Source: JABDMH01 sp965223165
GTDB taxonomy: Bacteria > Bacteroidota > Bacteroidia > Chitinophagales > Saprospiraceae
Length of the DNA: 64,000 nt
NCBI GenBank assembly: GCA_965223165.1
Contig: CBDCVQ010000020.1
Span: 744,001-808,000, forward strand
Direction: 5' to 3'
Shown here: positions 35,456 to 44,466 of the stretch, piece after piece
How positions within the stretch are numbered: position 1 is the first letter of the stretch
Layout: every line of letters starts with the position of its first letter
Translations under genes and position numbers: made by a program
The notes under the pieces: generated by a model
Database searches by the model: none
What the model was told of the DNA's origin: nothing
The model's input: only the letters and a program-made list of their open reading frames with translations

Positions 35456-36240
35456 TGCTGAGTTAGTGAGTTCTGAGTTCCGAGTTGGTGAGTTCTGAGT
35501 TAGTGAGTTCTGAGTTCCGAGTTGGTGAGTTCTGAGTTCTGAGTTCTGAGTTCTGAGTTCTGAGTTCTGAGTTCTGAGTTAGCGAGTTGCGGGTTGGCGG
35601 GTTGCTAGGGTCGATGGGGGATTGAAGATAGTGATGGTGATTTCTCCAAATGCGGTTTCCCCTCAACATCTACACAATTGAACAGTTAAACGAGCGGGTT
35701 GCGGGTTGCAAGTTCCGAGTTAGTGAGTTCTGAGTTCCGAGTTGGCGAGTTCTGAGTTCTGAGTTCTGAGTTAGCGAGTTGCGGGTTGGCGGGTTGCTAG
35801 GGTCGATGGGGGATTGAAGATAAGTGAGGGTGATTTCTTCAAATACGGTTCCCTCTCAACAATCTACACAATTAAACAGTTAAACGAGCGGGTTGCGGGT
35901 TGGAAGTTCCGAGTTAGTGAGTTCTGAGTTCCGAGTTAGTGAGTTCTGAGTTCCGAGTTCTGAGTTAGCGAGTTGCGGGTTGGCGGGTTGCTAGAGTCGA
36001 TGGGGGATTGAAGATAGTGATGGTGATTTCTCCAAATGCGGTTTCCCCTCAACATCTACACAATTAAACAATTAAACGAGCGGGTTGCGGGTTGGAAGTT
36101 CCGAGTTAGTGAGTTCTGAGTTCCGAGTTAGTGAGTTCTGAGTTCCGAGTTGGTGAGTTCTGAGTTCCGAGTTGGTGAGTTCTGAGTTGTGAGTTGGCGC
36201 GTGACGGGTTTGATGTGGCCCGGTCGCGAGCTCGAATCAA
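35456..36240. repeat. Heptanucleotide minisatellite with ~193-bp higher-order units
   Basis: The stretch is built of GAGTTCT heptamers and variants (GAGTTCC, GAGTTAG, GAGTTGG). Interspersed three times is a conserved ~110-base block starting GTTGCTAG(G/A)GTCGATGG (at 35601, 35793 and 35987) that ends near AATTAAACGAGCGGGTTGCGGG. The spacing of 192 and 194 bp makes a higher-order tandem repeat. It is non-coding: short frames give low-complexity NSELRTQ runs only. It lies between pcm and the lipoprotein gene at 36305. Confidence 0.92.
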
Positions 36241-36304
36241 ACTCTAGGCACTCAAGGCACTCTCAACTCTAGTCACTCTCAATTCTAGTCACTCCCAAAC
36301 TACC

Positions 36305-36835
36305 CTAAATCCTTCTCCCCTTGGCTACGCGTCGCTTGGCTGAGACGCTGCTGACCCGGTCCAGGTCGACCATGAGGCTGGCCATGGCGCTTCGGGAGGA
36401 TGTCCGGTATTTTTTACCTCGGTAGGTCACCTCGCCTTGCGAGCGGTCCCAGGAGGAGCCCAGCAACATGTATCGGCCATCCCACTTGGGGTGCGGGCCA
36501 AACATGAGGAACCGATCCTTGCCTTCCTCAAAGCTGACCGCCATGCGGTTTTCCTTGGGCATAAATAGGAGAAGACCCGGTGTACCTTCTCGGATGACGA
36601 TCTCCTCCACGCGACGACCGTCCCGCAAGATGATTTTTCCTTCCTTGATGACGGATTCGCCTTTGCGCAAGTTGCGTTGCAAGACGATGTCTCGAGACAG
36701 GTAAAACTGAATATGCTTTAGATCACTTTCAGACCACTCGTAAGAGTCCTGCAAGTCCTTGGTGAAGGGTCGGTAGGTGGGGCCGCAGGAGCTGAGGAGC
36801 ACTGCCACAAATGCCAACCATGTATAGCCTTTCAT
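36305..36835 (-). CDS. Small lipoprotein of unknown function
   Basis: A 176-residue protein with a clear lipoprotein signal (AFVAVLLSSC, cysteine at residue 17). The mature part starts GPTYRPFTKDLQD and contains a hydrophilic alpha/beta region (IQFYLSRDIVLQRNL, KEGKIILRDGRRVEEIVI, GRYMLLGSSWD, GEVTYRGKKYRTSS), ending in a basic tail (KRRVAKGRRI). I do not recognise a named family. Position in the periplasm or inner leaflet of the outer membrane is inferred from the signal. It is transcribed towards the minisatellite. Confidence 0.75.
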   Translation of the reverse strand: MKGYTWLAFVAVLLSSCGPTYRPFTKDLQDSYEWSESDLKHIQFYLSRDIVLQRNLRKGESVIKEGKIILRDGRRVEEIVIREGTPGLLLFMPKENRMAVSFEEGKDRFLMFGPHPKWDGRYMLLGSSWDRSQGEVTYRGKKYRTSSRSAMASLMVDLDRVSSVSAKRRVAKGRRI

Positions 36836-36998
36836 AACACTGGTGTTTTCGAATTATTAAGACCAAAATAGGGGAGCGCCTCCCGGATATCAAGCCCTTT
36901 AGTAAGACTTTAACCTGATGTATTAATGATGTCTTAAGTGCTGCACCGACTGTGGTTGGCGGCTGAAAGCTTTCCTATCGAGACGACCAGGCTAGTGC

Positions 36999-37448
36999 TC
37001 AGGTCATTCGCTTCCTTAGAAAGAACTGTTGCAGCAACTGCTGGCAGGTGTCGTGCCGAATGCCAAATTCTACTTTGGTCTTGGGATGCAGGAGTTGCTT
37101 CCCATAGCGCATAAATCCGTGCTTGTCATCGCTGGCCCCATATACGAGGCGGCCGATACGGGACCAGTAGAGGGCTCCCGCACACATGACACAGGGCTCC
37201 AGGGTGACAAACATGGTGCATTGGGGAAGCCACTTGGATCCCAGGTAGCTCGATGCTGCCGTGATCGCGATCAGCTCGGCATGAGCAGTGGCGTCCAGCA
37301 GCTTTTCCGACTCATTGTAGGATCGGGCGATCACTGACCCCTCGCAGACCACAACCGCACCGACCGGTACTTCGTCGTCGGCCATGGCTTTTTTGGCTTC
37401 GGCGATGGCCAAATCCATGAAATAGGTATCAGATAAAACGGTCAACAT
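36999..37448 (-). CDS. tadA: tRNA-specific adenosine deaminase TadA-type
   Basis: A 149-residue cytidine/adenosine deaminase-fold enzyme from ATG 37448 (a start at 37418 is possible). It converts A34 of tRNA-Arg(ACG) to inosine. Zinc and catalytic motifs: HAE (H56, E58, in TAHAELIAI) and PCVMC (C86, C89), with VPVGAVVV upstream and SRIGRLVYGASDDK after. The frame extends further upstream but only into the guaB promoter region. It is divergent from guaB by about 70 bp. Confidence 0.93.
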   Translation of the reverse strand: MLTVLSDTYFMDLAIAEAKKAMADDEVPVGAVVVCEGSVIARSYNESEKLLDATAHAELIAITAASSYLGSKWLPQCTMFVTLEPCVMCAGALYWSRIGRLVYGASDDKHGFMRYGKQLLHPKTKVEFGIRHDTCQQLLQQFFLRKRMT

Positions 37449-37516
37449 ACGGCCAATGTGCACGGGAAAAATAGCTGAATTAATTGGCACTTTTTTAGAA
37501 AAAATTATTTTTGCGG

Positions 37517-39004
37517 ATGGAAATCGACTACTCCGCAAAAGACAAATTTCAGGAAGTCGCGCTGACGTTTGATGACGTCCTTCTGCAACCGGCCGCTTCC
37601 GAAGTGCTCCCCAGAGAAGTATCCACAGAAACGCAACTGACACGAGAAATTACCCTCAACGCGCCCGTGGTATCTGCCGCCATGGACACGGTGACCGAAC
37701 GTGACCTCGCAATTGCCATGGCACGAGAGGGAGGGATTGGCATCATCCACAAGAATATGCCCATCGAGGCGCAGGCCGAGCAGGTACGTGGGGTGAAACG
37801 CTCGGAGAGCGGCATGATCCTGGACCCCGTCACCCTCGATGTCGCAGCTACCATCGGTGATGCTCAAGAGCTCATGCGCAAGTACAGCATTGGCGGTATA
37901 CCCATCGTGCAAGACGGGGATGTCCTGGTCGGTATCCTTACCAATCGAGACCTGCGCTTTGAGACGGATACCACAAAGTCGGTCGTAGACCTGATGACCA
38001 AGGATAATCTGATCACGGTACAGGGTGGCACCACCCTCGAAAAGGCAGCACAGATCCTGCAAGGCAAAAAGATCGAAAAATTGCCGGTCGTGGATGAGAA
38101 TAATCGGGTGATTGGGCTGATCACCTACAAAGACATCATGAAGCTCCAGGACTATCCCAACGCCTGCAAGGACAGCTACGGTCGCCTGGTAGTGGGTGCG
38201 GCCGTGGGGGTGACGCTGGATACAATGGATCGGTTGGATGCTCTGCAAGCGGTCGGCGTGGATGTAGTGTGCGTAGATACCGCCCATGGGCATCACGTGG
38301 ATGTGCTGAAGACCATTCGCGAAATCAGGCAGCGGTTTCCACACCTCCAGCTCATCGGAGGCAACGTGGCTACCGCGGAGGGTGCTAAGGCCCTCGCCGA
38401 TGCCGGTGTGGATGGAGTGAAAGTAGGGGTAGGACCCGGTAGCATCTGCACGACGCGCGTCGTCGCGGGTGTCGGTGTACCACAGCTGTCTGCCATCTAT
38501 GCCGCCCATCAAGGGCTCCGAGGCACCGGCATTCCGATCATCGGGGATGGGGGTATTCGCTTTACCGGAGATATCGTCAAAGCGTTGGCGGCCGGAGCCA
38601 GCACGGTGATGGCTGGATCGCTGTTTGCCGGCGTGGAAGAAGCACCGGGTGAGACGATCATCTATGAGGGCCGCAAGTTTAAAATCTACCGGGGCATGGG
38701 GTCGATCGGAGCCATGCAAAAAGGCTCCAAGGATCGGTATTTTCAGGATGTGGAGGATGATATAAAAAAGCTAGTGCCGGAAGGCATCGAAGGGCGCGTG
38801 CCTTACAAGGGCTCGGTGGCGGAAGTAATGATCCAATACATTGGGGGACTCCGTGCCGGCATGGGTTATTGCGGAGCTGCTAATATCCCTGCGCTACAGC
38901 AAGCTAAATTTGTGCGGATCACGGCCGCCGGTGTCACCGAAAGCCATCCGCACAACATCATGATCACCAAAGAGTCACCCAACTACTCGCCAAGGCGCTT
39001 CTAA
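37517..39004 (+). CDS. guaB: IMP dehydrogenase
   Basis: A 495-residue enzyme from ATG 37517, making XMP from IMP with NAD, the first committed step to GMP. The N-terminus TFDDVLLQPAASEVLP is typical. Two CBS domains (about residues 95-205: IGGIPIVQDGDVLVGILTNRD, IEKLPVVDENNRVIGLITYKD) interrupt the TIM barrel. The catalytic loop GVGPGSICTTR contains the active cysteine, followed by GDGGIRFTGDIVKAL, AGSLFAG, YRGMGSIGAM and the flap region ending VPYKG. Full length. It is followed after 15 bp by the glycosylase gene and likely starts a short operon. Confidence 0.98.
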   Translation: MEIDYSAKDKFQEVALTFDDVLLQPAASEVLPREVSTETQLTREITLNAPVVSAAMDTVTERDLAIAMAREGGIGIIHKNMPIEAQAEQVRGVKRSESGMILDPVTLDVAATIGDAQELMRKYSIGGIPIVQDGDVLVGILTNRDLRFETDTTKSVVDLMTKDNLITVQGGTTLEKAAQILQGKKIEKLPVVDENNRVIGLITYKDIMKLQDYPNACKDSYGRLVVGAAVGVTLDTMDRLDALQAVGVDVVCVDTAHGHHVDVLKTIREIRQRFPHLQLIGGNVATAEGAKALADAGVDGVKVGVGPGSICTTRVVAGVGVPQLSAIYAAHQGLRGTGIPIIGDGGIRFTGDIVKALAAGASTVMAGSLFAGVEEAPGETIIYEGRKFKIYRGMGSIGAMQKGSKDRYFQDVEDDIKKLVPEGIEGRVPYKGSVAEVMIQYIGGLRAGMGYCGAANIPALQQAKFVRITAAGVTESHPHNIMITKESPNYSPRRF

Positions 39005-39019
39005 TAGCCAATAGCCTTC

Positions 39020-39622
39020 ATGTCAGACATCCTAACAGCAGCCTTCTATCAGCGTGAGGATGTCTTGCAAATAGCTCAAGAGCTGCTGGGGACCCACCTG
39101 TGTGCCTGCATCGACGGTGAGCTTGCCATCGGCCGCATCGTCGAGACCGAAGCCTACCGCGCCCCGGACGACAAGGCCAGCCATGCCTACGGCAACCGAC
39201 GAACGAAGCGCACCGAAACGATGTTTATGCCAGGGGGGGTGTCCTACGTCTATCTCTGCTATGGGATCCACCATCTCTTTAATGTAGTGACTGGCCGGGA
39301 GCAACAAGCTCACGCCGTATTGATCCGGGCCGTAGAACCCATCGAAGGGATCGACGCAATGCTGAAGCGCCGCCATATGGAGACATTGTCAAAGCGACTC
39401 ACCAGTGGCCCCGGCTGCCTGACGGTGGCCCTGGGCATCGATCGGTCACTCAACGGGCACTCCCTGCTGGCCCGGCAGGCGATATGGATTGAAGATCATC
39501 GCCCCCGACAAGGCAATTTTGAAATAATAAAGGGCCCACGCATCGGCGTTGACTATGCCGAGGAATGTGCCCAATGGCCCTGGCGATTTTACATCAAGGA
39601 CAATCCTTGGGTCAGCAAATAG
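39020..39622 (+). CDS. 3-methyladenine DNA glycosylase (AAG/MPG family)
   Basis: A 200-residue monofunctional glycosylase removing alkylated or deaminated purines. Family motifs: AQELLGTHLC, GRIVETEAYRAPDDKASHAYGNRRTKR with the catalytic Glu, MFMPGGVSYVYLCYGIHHLFNVV, AVLIRAVEP, TSGPGCLTVALGI and GPRIGVDYAEECA. Length matches bacterial members. The N-terminus is complete. It lies between guaB and the DUF5103 gene with short gaps, probably co-transcribed, though its repair role is unrelated to GMP synthesis. Confidence 0.95.
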   Translation: MSDILTAAFYQREDVLQIAQELLGTHLCACIDGELAIGRIVETEAYRAPDDKASHAYGNRRTKRTETMFMPGGVSYVYLCYGIHHLFNVVTGREQQAHAVLIRAVEPIEGIDAMLKRRHMETLSKRLTSGPGCLTVALGIDRSLNGHSLLARQAIWIEDHRPRQGNFEIIKGPRIGVDYAEECAQWPWRFYIKDNPWVSK

Positions 39623-39650
39623 CCCCGCACAACTATGAACGTTCAAGCAA

Positions 39651-40931
39651 ATGACTATCCATAAGCCCAGTCCTACGCTCTCATATCTTCTGGCCTTTAG
39701 CCTGGGGCTGTTGTACGGCCTGCCACTGCCAGGTCAAGAGTTCGTCTACCGCGATCACGCGTACGTGCCATCCATCAAATCAGTCGTTCTGGGCGTCCCA
39801 GGCCTGCAGACGGCCTACCCCATTCTCCAGCTAGGGACGGGTCGACTACTGCTGGAATTTGACGAAATCGGCGTGGACAGTCGATATCTGCGGTACAGGA
39901 TCACTCATCACAATCGGGATTGGAGCAAATCCGACTTGGAGGATCTGGAGTTTTTGGAAGGATTTAACGAGGAAGAACTGCGGGATTTTGCCTTCTCCGT
40001 AAATACCCGCACTCCCTATGTACACTACTGGCTCAACCTACCAAATCAGCAAGCGCGCTGGACCAAATCGGGAAACTATATGATCCATGTGTATGATGAG
40101 GACACCGGACAGCCCCTGGTCAGTCGTCGCTTTATGGTGGTGGAGAACCTGATGCGGGTCAGCGGCCAGATCGATCGACCTAGCAATGTCAGCAAGATAC
40201 GCTCACATCACGAAATCGACTTCGTAGTCAACCACAAGGACATCCGCATTTCCAATCCTAGGCAAGAGATACGAGCGGCCGTCCTGCAAAACGGAAGATG
40301 GGACAATGCGGTGGTGGACATCGAGCCATTTCTCGAACGACCGGAAGAATTGGTCTTTGACTTCCAAGATCGAGTGGTCTTTGGCGCGGGCAAGGAATTT
40401 AGGCACGTCGACATTCGCACCCTGCGATCACCCTCGATCGATGTCCTCGAAATTGAGGAGTTTGAAGATGCCTTTGAAGTACGCATGAAGAAGGACAAGA
40501 AGCGAGCCTTTCACAACTATTTGTCGGACCAGGACCTCAATGGCAACTTTGTCATTTTCTCTCACGATGACGATGACTTTGCTGTCGAAGCCGATTACGC
40601 CTACGTGATTTTTTCGCTGGATTCGCCGCAACCAATGTTTGATCACGACGTCTATCTAATGGGTGCCTTTACCAATTGGGCCATCGATGACGCATACAAG
40701 ATGGAGTACCAGGAGCGCTACAGCATATATACAGCGGAAGCCCTGTTGAAACAGGGTGTTTATGACTACGTGTATGGCGCAGTCTCCAAGGAGTCTGGCG
40801 AAGTGGACATCGGTCTCCTAGAGGGCAACTGGCATGAAACCGAAAATTACTATACGATCCTCGTCTACTACCGTCCATTTGGCGAACGATATGACCGACT
40901 GGTGGCCGTCACTACCCTGAGCGAAAAATAG
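39651..40931 (+). CDS. DUF5103 family exported protein
   Basis: A 426-residue protein with a signal peptide (LSYLLAFSLGLLYGLPLPG). The mature part has the DUF5103 layout: VLGVPGLQTAYPILQLGTGRLLLEFDEIG, RYRITHHNRDWS, LEFLEGFNEEELRDF, YMIHVYDEDT, RRFMVVENLM and, at the end, AFTNWAIDDAYKMEYQERY and LEGNWHETENYY. DUF5103 proteins are widespread in Bacteroidota, with an N-terminal Ig-like and a C-terminal E-set/CBM48-like domain. Their function is unknown; a cell-envelope role is likely. It precedes the efflux genes by about 100 bp. Confidence 0.88.
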   Translation: MTIHKPSPTLSYLLAFSLGLLYGLPLPGQEFVYRDHAYVPSIKSVVLGVPGLQTAYPILQLGTGRLLLEFDEIGVDSRYLRYRITHHNRDWSKSDLEDLEFLEGFNEEELRDFAFSVNTRTPYVHYWLNLPNQQARWTKSGNYMIHVYDEDTGQPLVSRRFMVVENLMRVSGQIDRPSNVSKIRSHHEIDFVVNHKDIRISNPRQEIRAAVLQNGRWDNAVVDIEPFLERPEELVFDFQDRVVFGAGKEFRHVDIRTLRSPSIDVLEIEEFEDAFEVRMKKDKKRAFHNYLSDQDLNGNFVIFSHDDDDFAVEADYAYVIFSLDSPQPMFDHDVYLMGAFTNWAIDDAYKMEYQERYSIYTAEALLKQGVYDYVYGAVSKESGEVDIGLLEGNWHETENYYTILVYYRPFGERYDRLVAVTTLSEK

Positions 40932-41032
40932 CCGGTTAATCCAAAATTGAAGACGGTTGATATAAAGAAAGTAGCAATAGAGAGGCGGATAACTATTATT
41001 GTTTGCACATAACACCTATAAAAAATTAAGTA

Positions 41033-42463
41033 ATGAACGTAAGAACTATCTCTACCTCCCTGGTCCTGGGACTGCTCTGGATCAGCAGCCACGCGCAGGA
41101 GGTATGGCCCCTCGAAAGGTGCATCCAGCATGCCCTGGACAATAGCCTGACCTTAAAGCAAAGTAAAGTCGATGCCCAACAAGCGGAAGTAAACCACATT
41201 GCGGCTAAGCAGTCTAGAATACCACAAATCAATGGCAGCACCGGCTACAATGTAAGCTTCGGTCGGCAGATCGATCCGGTGACCAATGACTTCATCAATC
41301 AAAATTTTGGCAGCCAAAACCTCGGCCTGCAGGGCGGGGTGACACTATTCAATGGCGGGCGCGTATCCAATCAGATCAAGCAGGCAGCCCTCGGCAAGCG
41401 AGCTGCGGAGCTCGAGGCGGACCAGATGAGCAATGATATATCACTGCAAGTGGCACAGGCGTACCTGGCCATCCTCTTTGCCATCGAAAATCACGCCAAC
41501 AGCGAAAAGAATCTGGAACTGATCCAGGCGCAATTGGAGCAAACCGACAAGCTCATTGAAGCCGGCACCCGTCCAAAGAACGAGCGCTTGGATCTCGTAG
41601 CCCAAGTGGCCACCAATGAGCAACTCGTCGTGGCTGCTCAGAATGAAATAGACAGAACATATCTTGATCTCAAACAACTACTGCAATTGGACGGTTCGTA
41701 CGACCTGGAAGTGGACGTTCCTGAACTCTCCGTGCCTACGGATTACGAGATCGAAAGTCTCACCTTTGATGAGGTGTATAGCAATGCGCTAGGCTGGTTG
41801 CCCAGTATCAAAGCCGGTGAGCTCCGCCGTGAAAACGCCGAGATCGGCGTCCAGCTTGCCCGTACCAATATGATTCCGAATATCACGATCGGTGGTTCGA
41901 TCTCCACCAACTACGGTACATTTACCAAGCGAAGAGGTGATCTTATTGGTACAGAGACAATTCGGCAAGAGGCACTAGTCAATGGCGAGCCTTTCGTGTT
42001 TGAGATCGAGCAAGATGTCTTCGCCTTCGATAAGGTCCCCTACACTGATCAGCTCAATGAAAACTTAGGATACGGCTTCGGTATTAGTGCGAACATCCCG
42101 ATATACAATCAGGGACGCAACAAGGCTCAGTTGGAGATCTCTAAACTGGATGTGGTCCGTACGGAGATCGCCAATGATCAGACAAAGAACCTGATCAAAA
42201 CCGACGTGCAGACGGCCATCAATGACGTCAAGGCAGCAAGAAAGGCCTATGAGGCCAGCCAACGCACGGCCGAAGCCAATCGAGCCGCCTACTCCGATGC
42301 CCAAAAGCGATACGAGCTGGGCGTAGCTAATAGCTTTGAATTTACCACTGCCCAAAACAACCGTGACCAGGCAGAAGTCAATTTGATCATCGCCAAATAC
42401 GACTACATTTTCCGATCGAAGATCCTAGACTTCTACCAAGGCAAAAAGATTACCCTTAACTAA
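41033..42463 (+). CDS. TolC-family outer-membrane efflux channel
   Basis: A 476-residue protein with a signal peptide (LVLGLLWISSHAQ). The two OEP repeats are recognisable as long helical stretches separated by strands: VWPLERCIQHALDNSLTLKQSKVDAQQAE, GGVTLFNGGRVSNQIKQA, VAQAYLAILFAIENH, NLIPN-type TNMIPNITIGGSI, GISANIPIYNQGRNKAQLEIS and RYELGVANSFEFTTAQN. It forms the trimeric outer-membrane duct of a tripartite pump or type I system. The adaptor gene follows 9 bp downstream. No inner-membrane transporter gene follows, so the pump component is elsewhere. Confidence 0.95.
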   Translation: MNVRTISTSLVLGLLWISSHAQEVWPLERCIQHALDNSLTLKQSKVDAQQAEVNHIAAKQSRIPQINGSTGYNVSFGRQIDPVTNDFINQNFGSQNLGLQGGVTLFNGGRVSNQIKQAALGKRAAELEADQMSNDISLQVAQAYLAILFAIENHANSEKNLELIQAQLEQTDKLIEAGTRPKNERLDLVAQVATNEQLVVAAQNEIDRTYLDLKQLLQLDGSYDLEVDVPELSVPTDYEIESLTFDEVYSNALGWLPSIKAGELRRENAEIGVQLARTNMIPNITIGGSISTNYGTFTKRRGDLIGTETIRQEALVNGEPFVFEIEQDVFAFDKVPYTDQLNENLGYGFGISANIPIYNQGRNKAQLEISKLDVVRTEIANDQTKNLIKTDVQTAINDVKAARKAYEASQRTAEANRAAYSDAQKRYELGVANSFEFTTAQNNRDQAEVNLIIAKYDYIFRSKILDFYQGKKITLN

Positions 42464-42472
42464 CCCGCATAT

Positions 42473-43837
42473 ATGGCCAAACGAAAAAGATCTCGCCTCT
42501 ACCTATTTCTCGCTATCGTTCTGGCCATGCTCATTGCCCTGGCTGTCTACAAGAGCCAGACCCGTGAGCGGGGTGAAGTCGTGGAGACCGCCAAGGTCGA
42601 GCGCCGGACCATCAAAGAACTGGTCTCGGCCAGTGGAAAGATCTTTCCCGAAAAAGAGGTCATCATCAGCTCAGACGTCTCGGGCGAGGTAGTTGACCTA
42701 CCTGTGGAAGAGGGCGACTCCGTGCGAGCAGGCGATCTGCTAGCCCGCATTGACCCGGAAGCATACGAATCGGCCGTCGAGCGAGGCGTTGCCTCCGTCA
42801 ATAGCTCGAAGGCCCAACTGGCGATTGCCAAGTCCAACCTGGAAAACGCCAAAGCTCAAAAGGCGCAAGTGGAGGCACTGTTTAAGAATGCCCGCCGGGC
42901 GCATGAACGCAATAAGAAGCTAAAGGATCAGGGTGTCATCTCTGAGGCCGAGTTTGAGCGCACGTTGGCCGATTTTGAGTCGTCCCAGGCCAACCTCCAG
43001 GCGGCGGAGGCCGGCGTGCGATCCGCACAGGAGACCGTACGCAGCAATGAGTTTGCCATCGCCAGCTCTGAGGCGGGCCTCAAGGAGCTTCGCACGAGCC
43101 TGAAGCGCACAAACATCTACGCTCCCGTCGATGGCATCATCAGCAAGCTGGATATCGAAGAGGGCGAGCGCGTGGTCGGTACGATTCAAATGACGGGTAC
43201 CACGATGATGCGCATCGCCAACATGTCCATCATGGAGGTACAAGTGGATGTGAGCGAAAACGACATTCTAAAAGTCAGCGAGGGAGACTCCGCTTCTATC
43301 GAAGTAGACGCCTATTTAGACCGTACCTTTCTTGGCATCGTGACCGAAATCGCCAATTCGGCATCGACCATCGGCACGACCACTAGCCTGACCACCGATC
43401 AGGTGACCAACTTTGTGGTGAAGATCCTCATGGACCCCGCCTCGTACGAAGACATCGTGACGCCCCGTAGTCCATTTCCCTTTCGGCCCGGCATGTCGGC
43501 GTCTGTGGAGATCAATACACATGCAGAGAAGGATATCCTGTCCGTACCTATCATCGCCGTGACGACGCGTGACATCAACCAGTCCAGGGAGTCAGATGGC
43601 GAGGAGGTCGATGAGGACGAAGACCTGCGGGAGGTGGTCTTCGTCTGCTACGGTGACTCGCTTAAGATGGTGCAGGTCGAGACTGGTATCCAGGATGACA
43701 ACTACATCCAGGTTATAAAGGGGCTCAAAGAAGATCAGGAGGTGGTCAGTGGGCCCTATTCGGTGATCACCCGAAAATTGGAGGATGGCGCCCTCTACAC
43801 CCGCAAGGAAAAGGGCGATAAGAAGGAGAATACGTAA
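42473..43837 (+). CDS. HlyD/MacA-type periplasmic adaptor (membrane fusion protein)
   Basis: The 454-residue adaptor has an N-terminal membrane anchor (RLYLFLAIVLAMLIALAVY), a biotinyl-lipoyl hairpin (SSDVSGEVVDLPVEEGDSVRAGDLLARID and, after the helical hairpin, TNIYAPVDGIISKLDIEEGERV), a coiled coil (about residues 100-205) and a beta-barrel domain (VQVDVSENDILKVSEGD, FRPGMSASVEI). It bridges the TolC channel encoded upstream to an inner-membrane transporter. The MacA-like anchor suggests an ABC (MacB-type) or RND partner. A highly acidic insert (GEEVDEDEDLRE) lies in the membrane-proximal domain. It is followed 2 bp later by the DUF2064 gene. Confidence 0.93.
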   Translation: MAKRKRSRLYLFLAIVLAMLIALAVYKSQTRERGEVVETAKVERRTIKELVSASGKIFPEKEVIISSDVSGEVVDLPVEEGDSVRAGDLLARIDPEAYESAVERGVASVNSSKAQLAIAKSNLENAKAQKAQVEALFKNARRAHERNKKLKDQGVISEAEFERTLADFESSQANLQAAEAGVRSAQETVRSNEFAIASSEAGLKELRTSLKRTNIYAPVDGIISKLDIEEGERVVGTIQMTGTTMMRIANMSIMEVQVDVSENDILKVSEGDSASIEVDAYLDRTFLGIVTEIANSASTIGTTTSLTTDQVTNFVVKILMDPASYEDIVTPRSPFPFRPGMSASVEINTHAEKDILSVPIIAVTTRDINQSRESDGEEVDEDEDLREVVFVCYGDSLKMVQVETGIQDDNYIQVIKGLKEDQEVVSGPYSVITRKLEDGALYTRKEKGDKKENT

Positions 43838-43839
43838 TA

Positions 43840-44466
43840 TTGGCGATCGATCGTCGAGCACTCATCATCTTTCTGCGAAAGCCCGAACTGGGGATGGTAA
43901 AGACTCGCCTGGCTGCTACGTGTGGCCCGGAGGAGGCTTTGCAGATATATGGGCATCTGGTGGACCGCGCGCTGACCGTATGTCGACAGATCGACGCCTC
44001 CCGCTTGCTGTATTATCATCCGGAGATTCCTCATGAGGACGGTTTTGGGCCTGCGTTCGACCGCTACCGACAGGTGGAAGGTGATCTGGGCGCGAAGATG
44101 CAGGCCGCATTTGATCAGACCCTGAGGGATCACGATAAGGCCATCATCATGGGTACGGATTGCCCCTATATCACCGAAGAGATCATACACAAGGGCTTTG
44201 ACCTGCTGGATGAAGCGGATGTAGTCCTTGGGCCCGCCCTGGACGGTGGCTATTACTTGCTCGGGCTACGGCAACGCCTACCCACCCTCTTTCAAGATAT
44301 GGTTTGGAGCACACCCTCCGTGTACGCCGAGACATGTGCCAGAGCAGAAGCAGCCCGTAGGACCGTGGCCGACTTACCGGCACTTTCGGATATCGATTTG
44401 GAAGTGGATTGGGATCGGTACTTGCAATGGCGACGGCAACAGGGACTACCGCAGCCGTTCGAGTAG
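43840..44466 (+). CDS. DUF2064 / TIGR04282-type glycosyltransferase-like protein
   Basis: A 208-residue protein that most likely starts at TTG 43840, two bases after the adaptor stop. It has the nucleotide-sugar-type fold of DUF2064: IFLRKPELGMVKTRLAATCG, LYYHPEIPHED, GDLGAKMQAAFDQTL, IIMGTDCPYI, LGPALDGGYYLLGLR and LSDIDLEVDWDRYL. The TIGR04282 relatives are linked to arsenosugar biosynthesis in some bacteria, but no arsenic genes lie nearby, so the substrate is open. Its 3' end overlaps the convergent TPR gene by 21 bp. Confidence 0.88.
   Translation: MAIDRRALIIFLRKPELGMVKTRLAATCGPEEALQIYGHLVDRALTVCRQIDASRLLYYHPEIPHEDGFGPAFDRYRQVEGDLGAKMQAAFDQTLRDHDKAIIMGTDCPYITEEIIHKGFDLLDEADVVLGPALDGGYYLLGLRQRLPTLFQDMVWSTPSVYAETCARAEAARRTVADLPALSDIDLEVDWDRYLQWRRQQGLPQPFE

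Noticed and set aside
35463..35669. Small minus-strand frame with NSELRTQ repeats
   Set aside because: A direct translation of the GAGTTCT minisatellite; no start context and the repeat continues outside the frame.
35456..36240. Possible CRISPR array
   Set aside because: Repeats are 7-mers and a ~193-bp unit, not 24-48-bp repeats with unique spacers, and no cas genes are near.
37505..38719. 404-codon open frame on the minus strand opposite guaB
   Set aside because: It is antisense to an IMP dehydrogenase whose motifs are all intact; its translation is His/Asp-rich without any domain pattern.
43840..44466. Arsenosugar biosynthesis operon
   Set aside because: The DUF2064 protein alone is not enough; no arsM, arsS or other arsenic genes are in the window.
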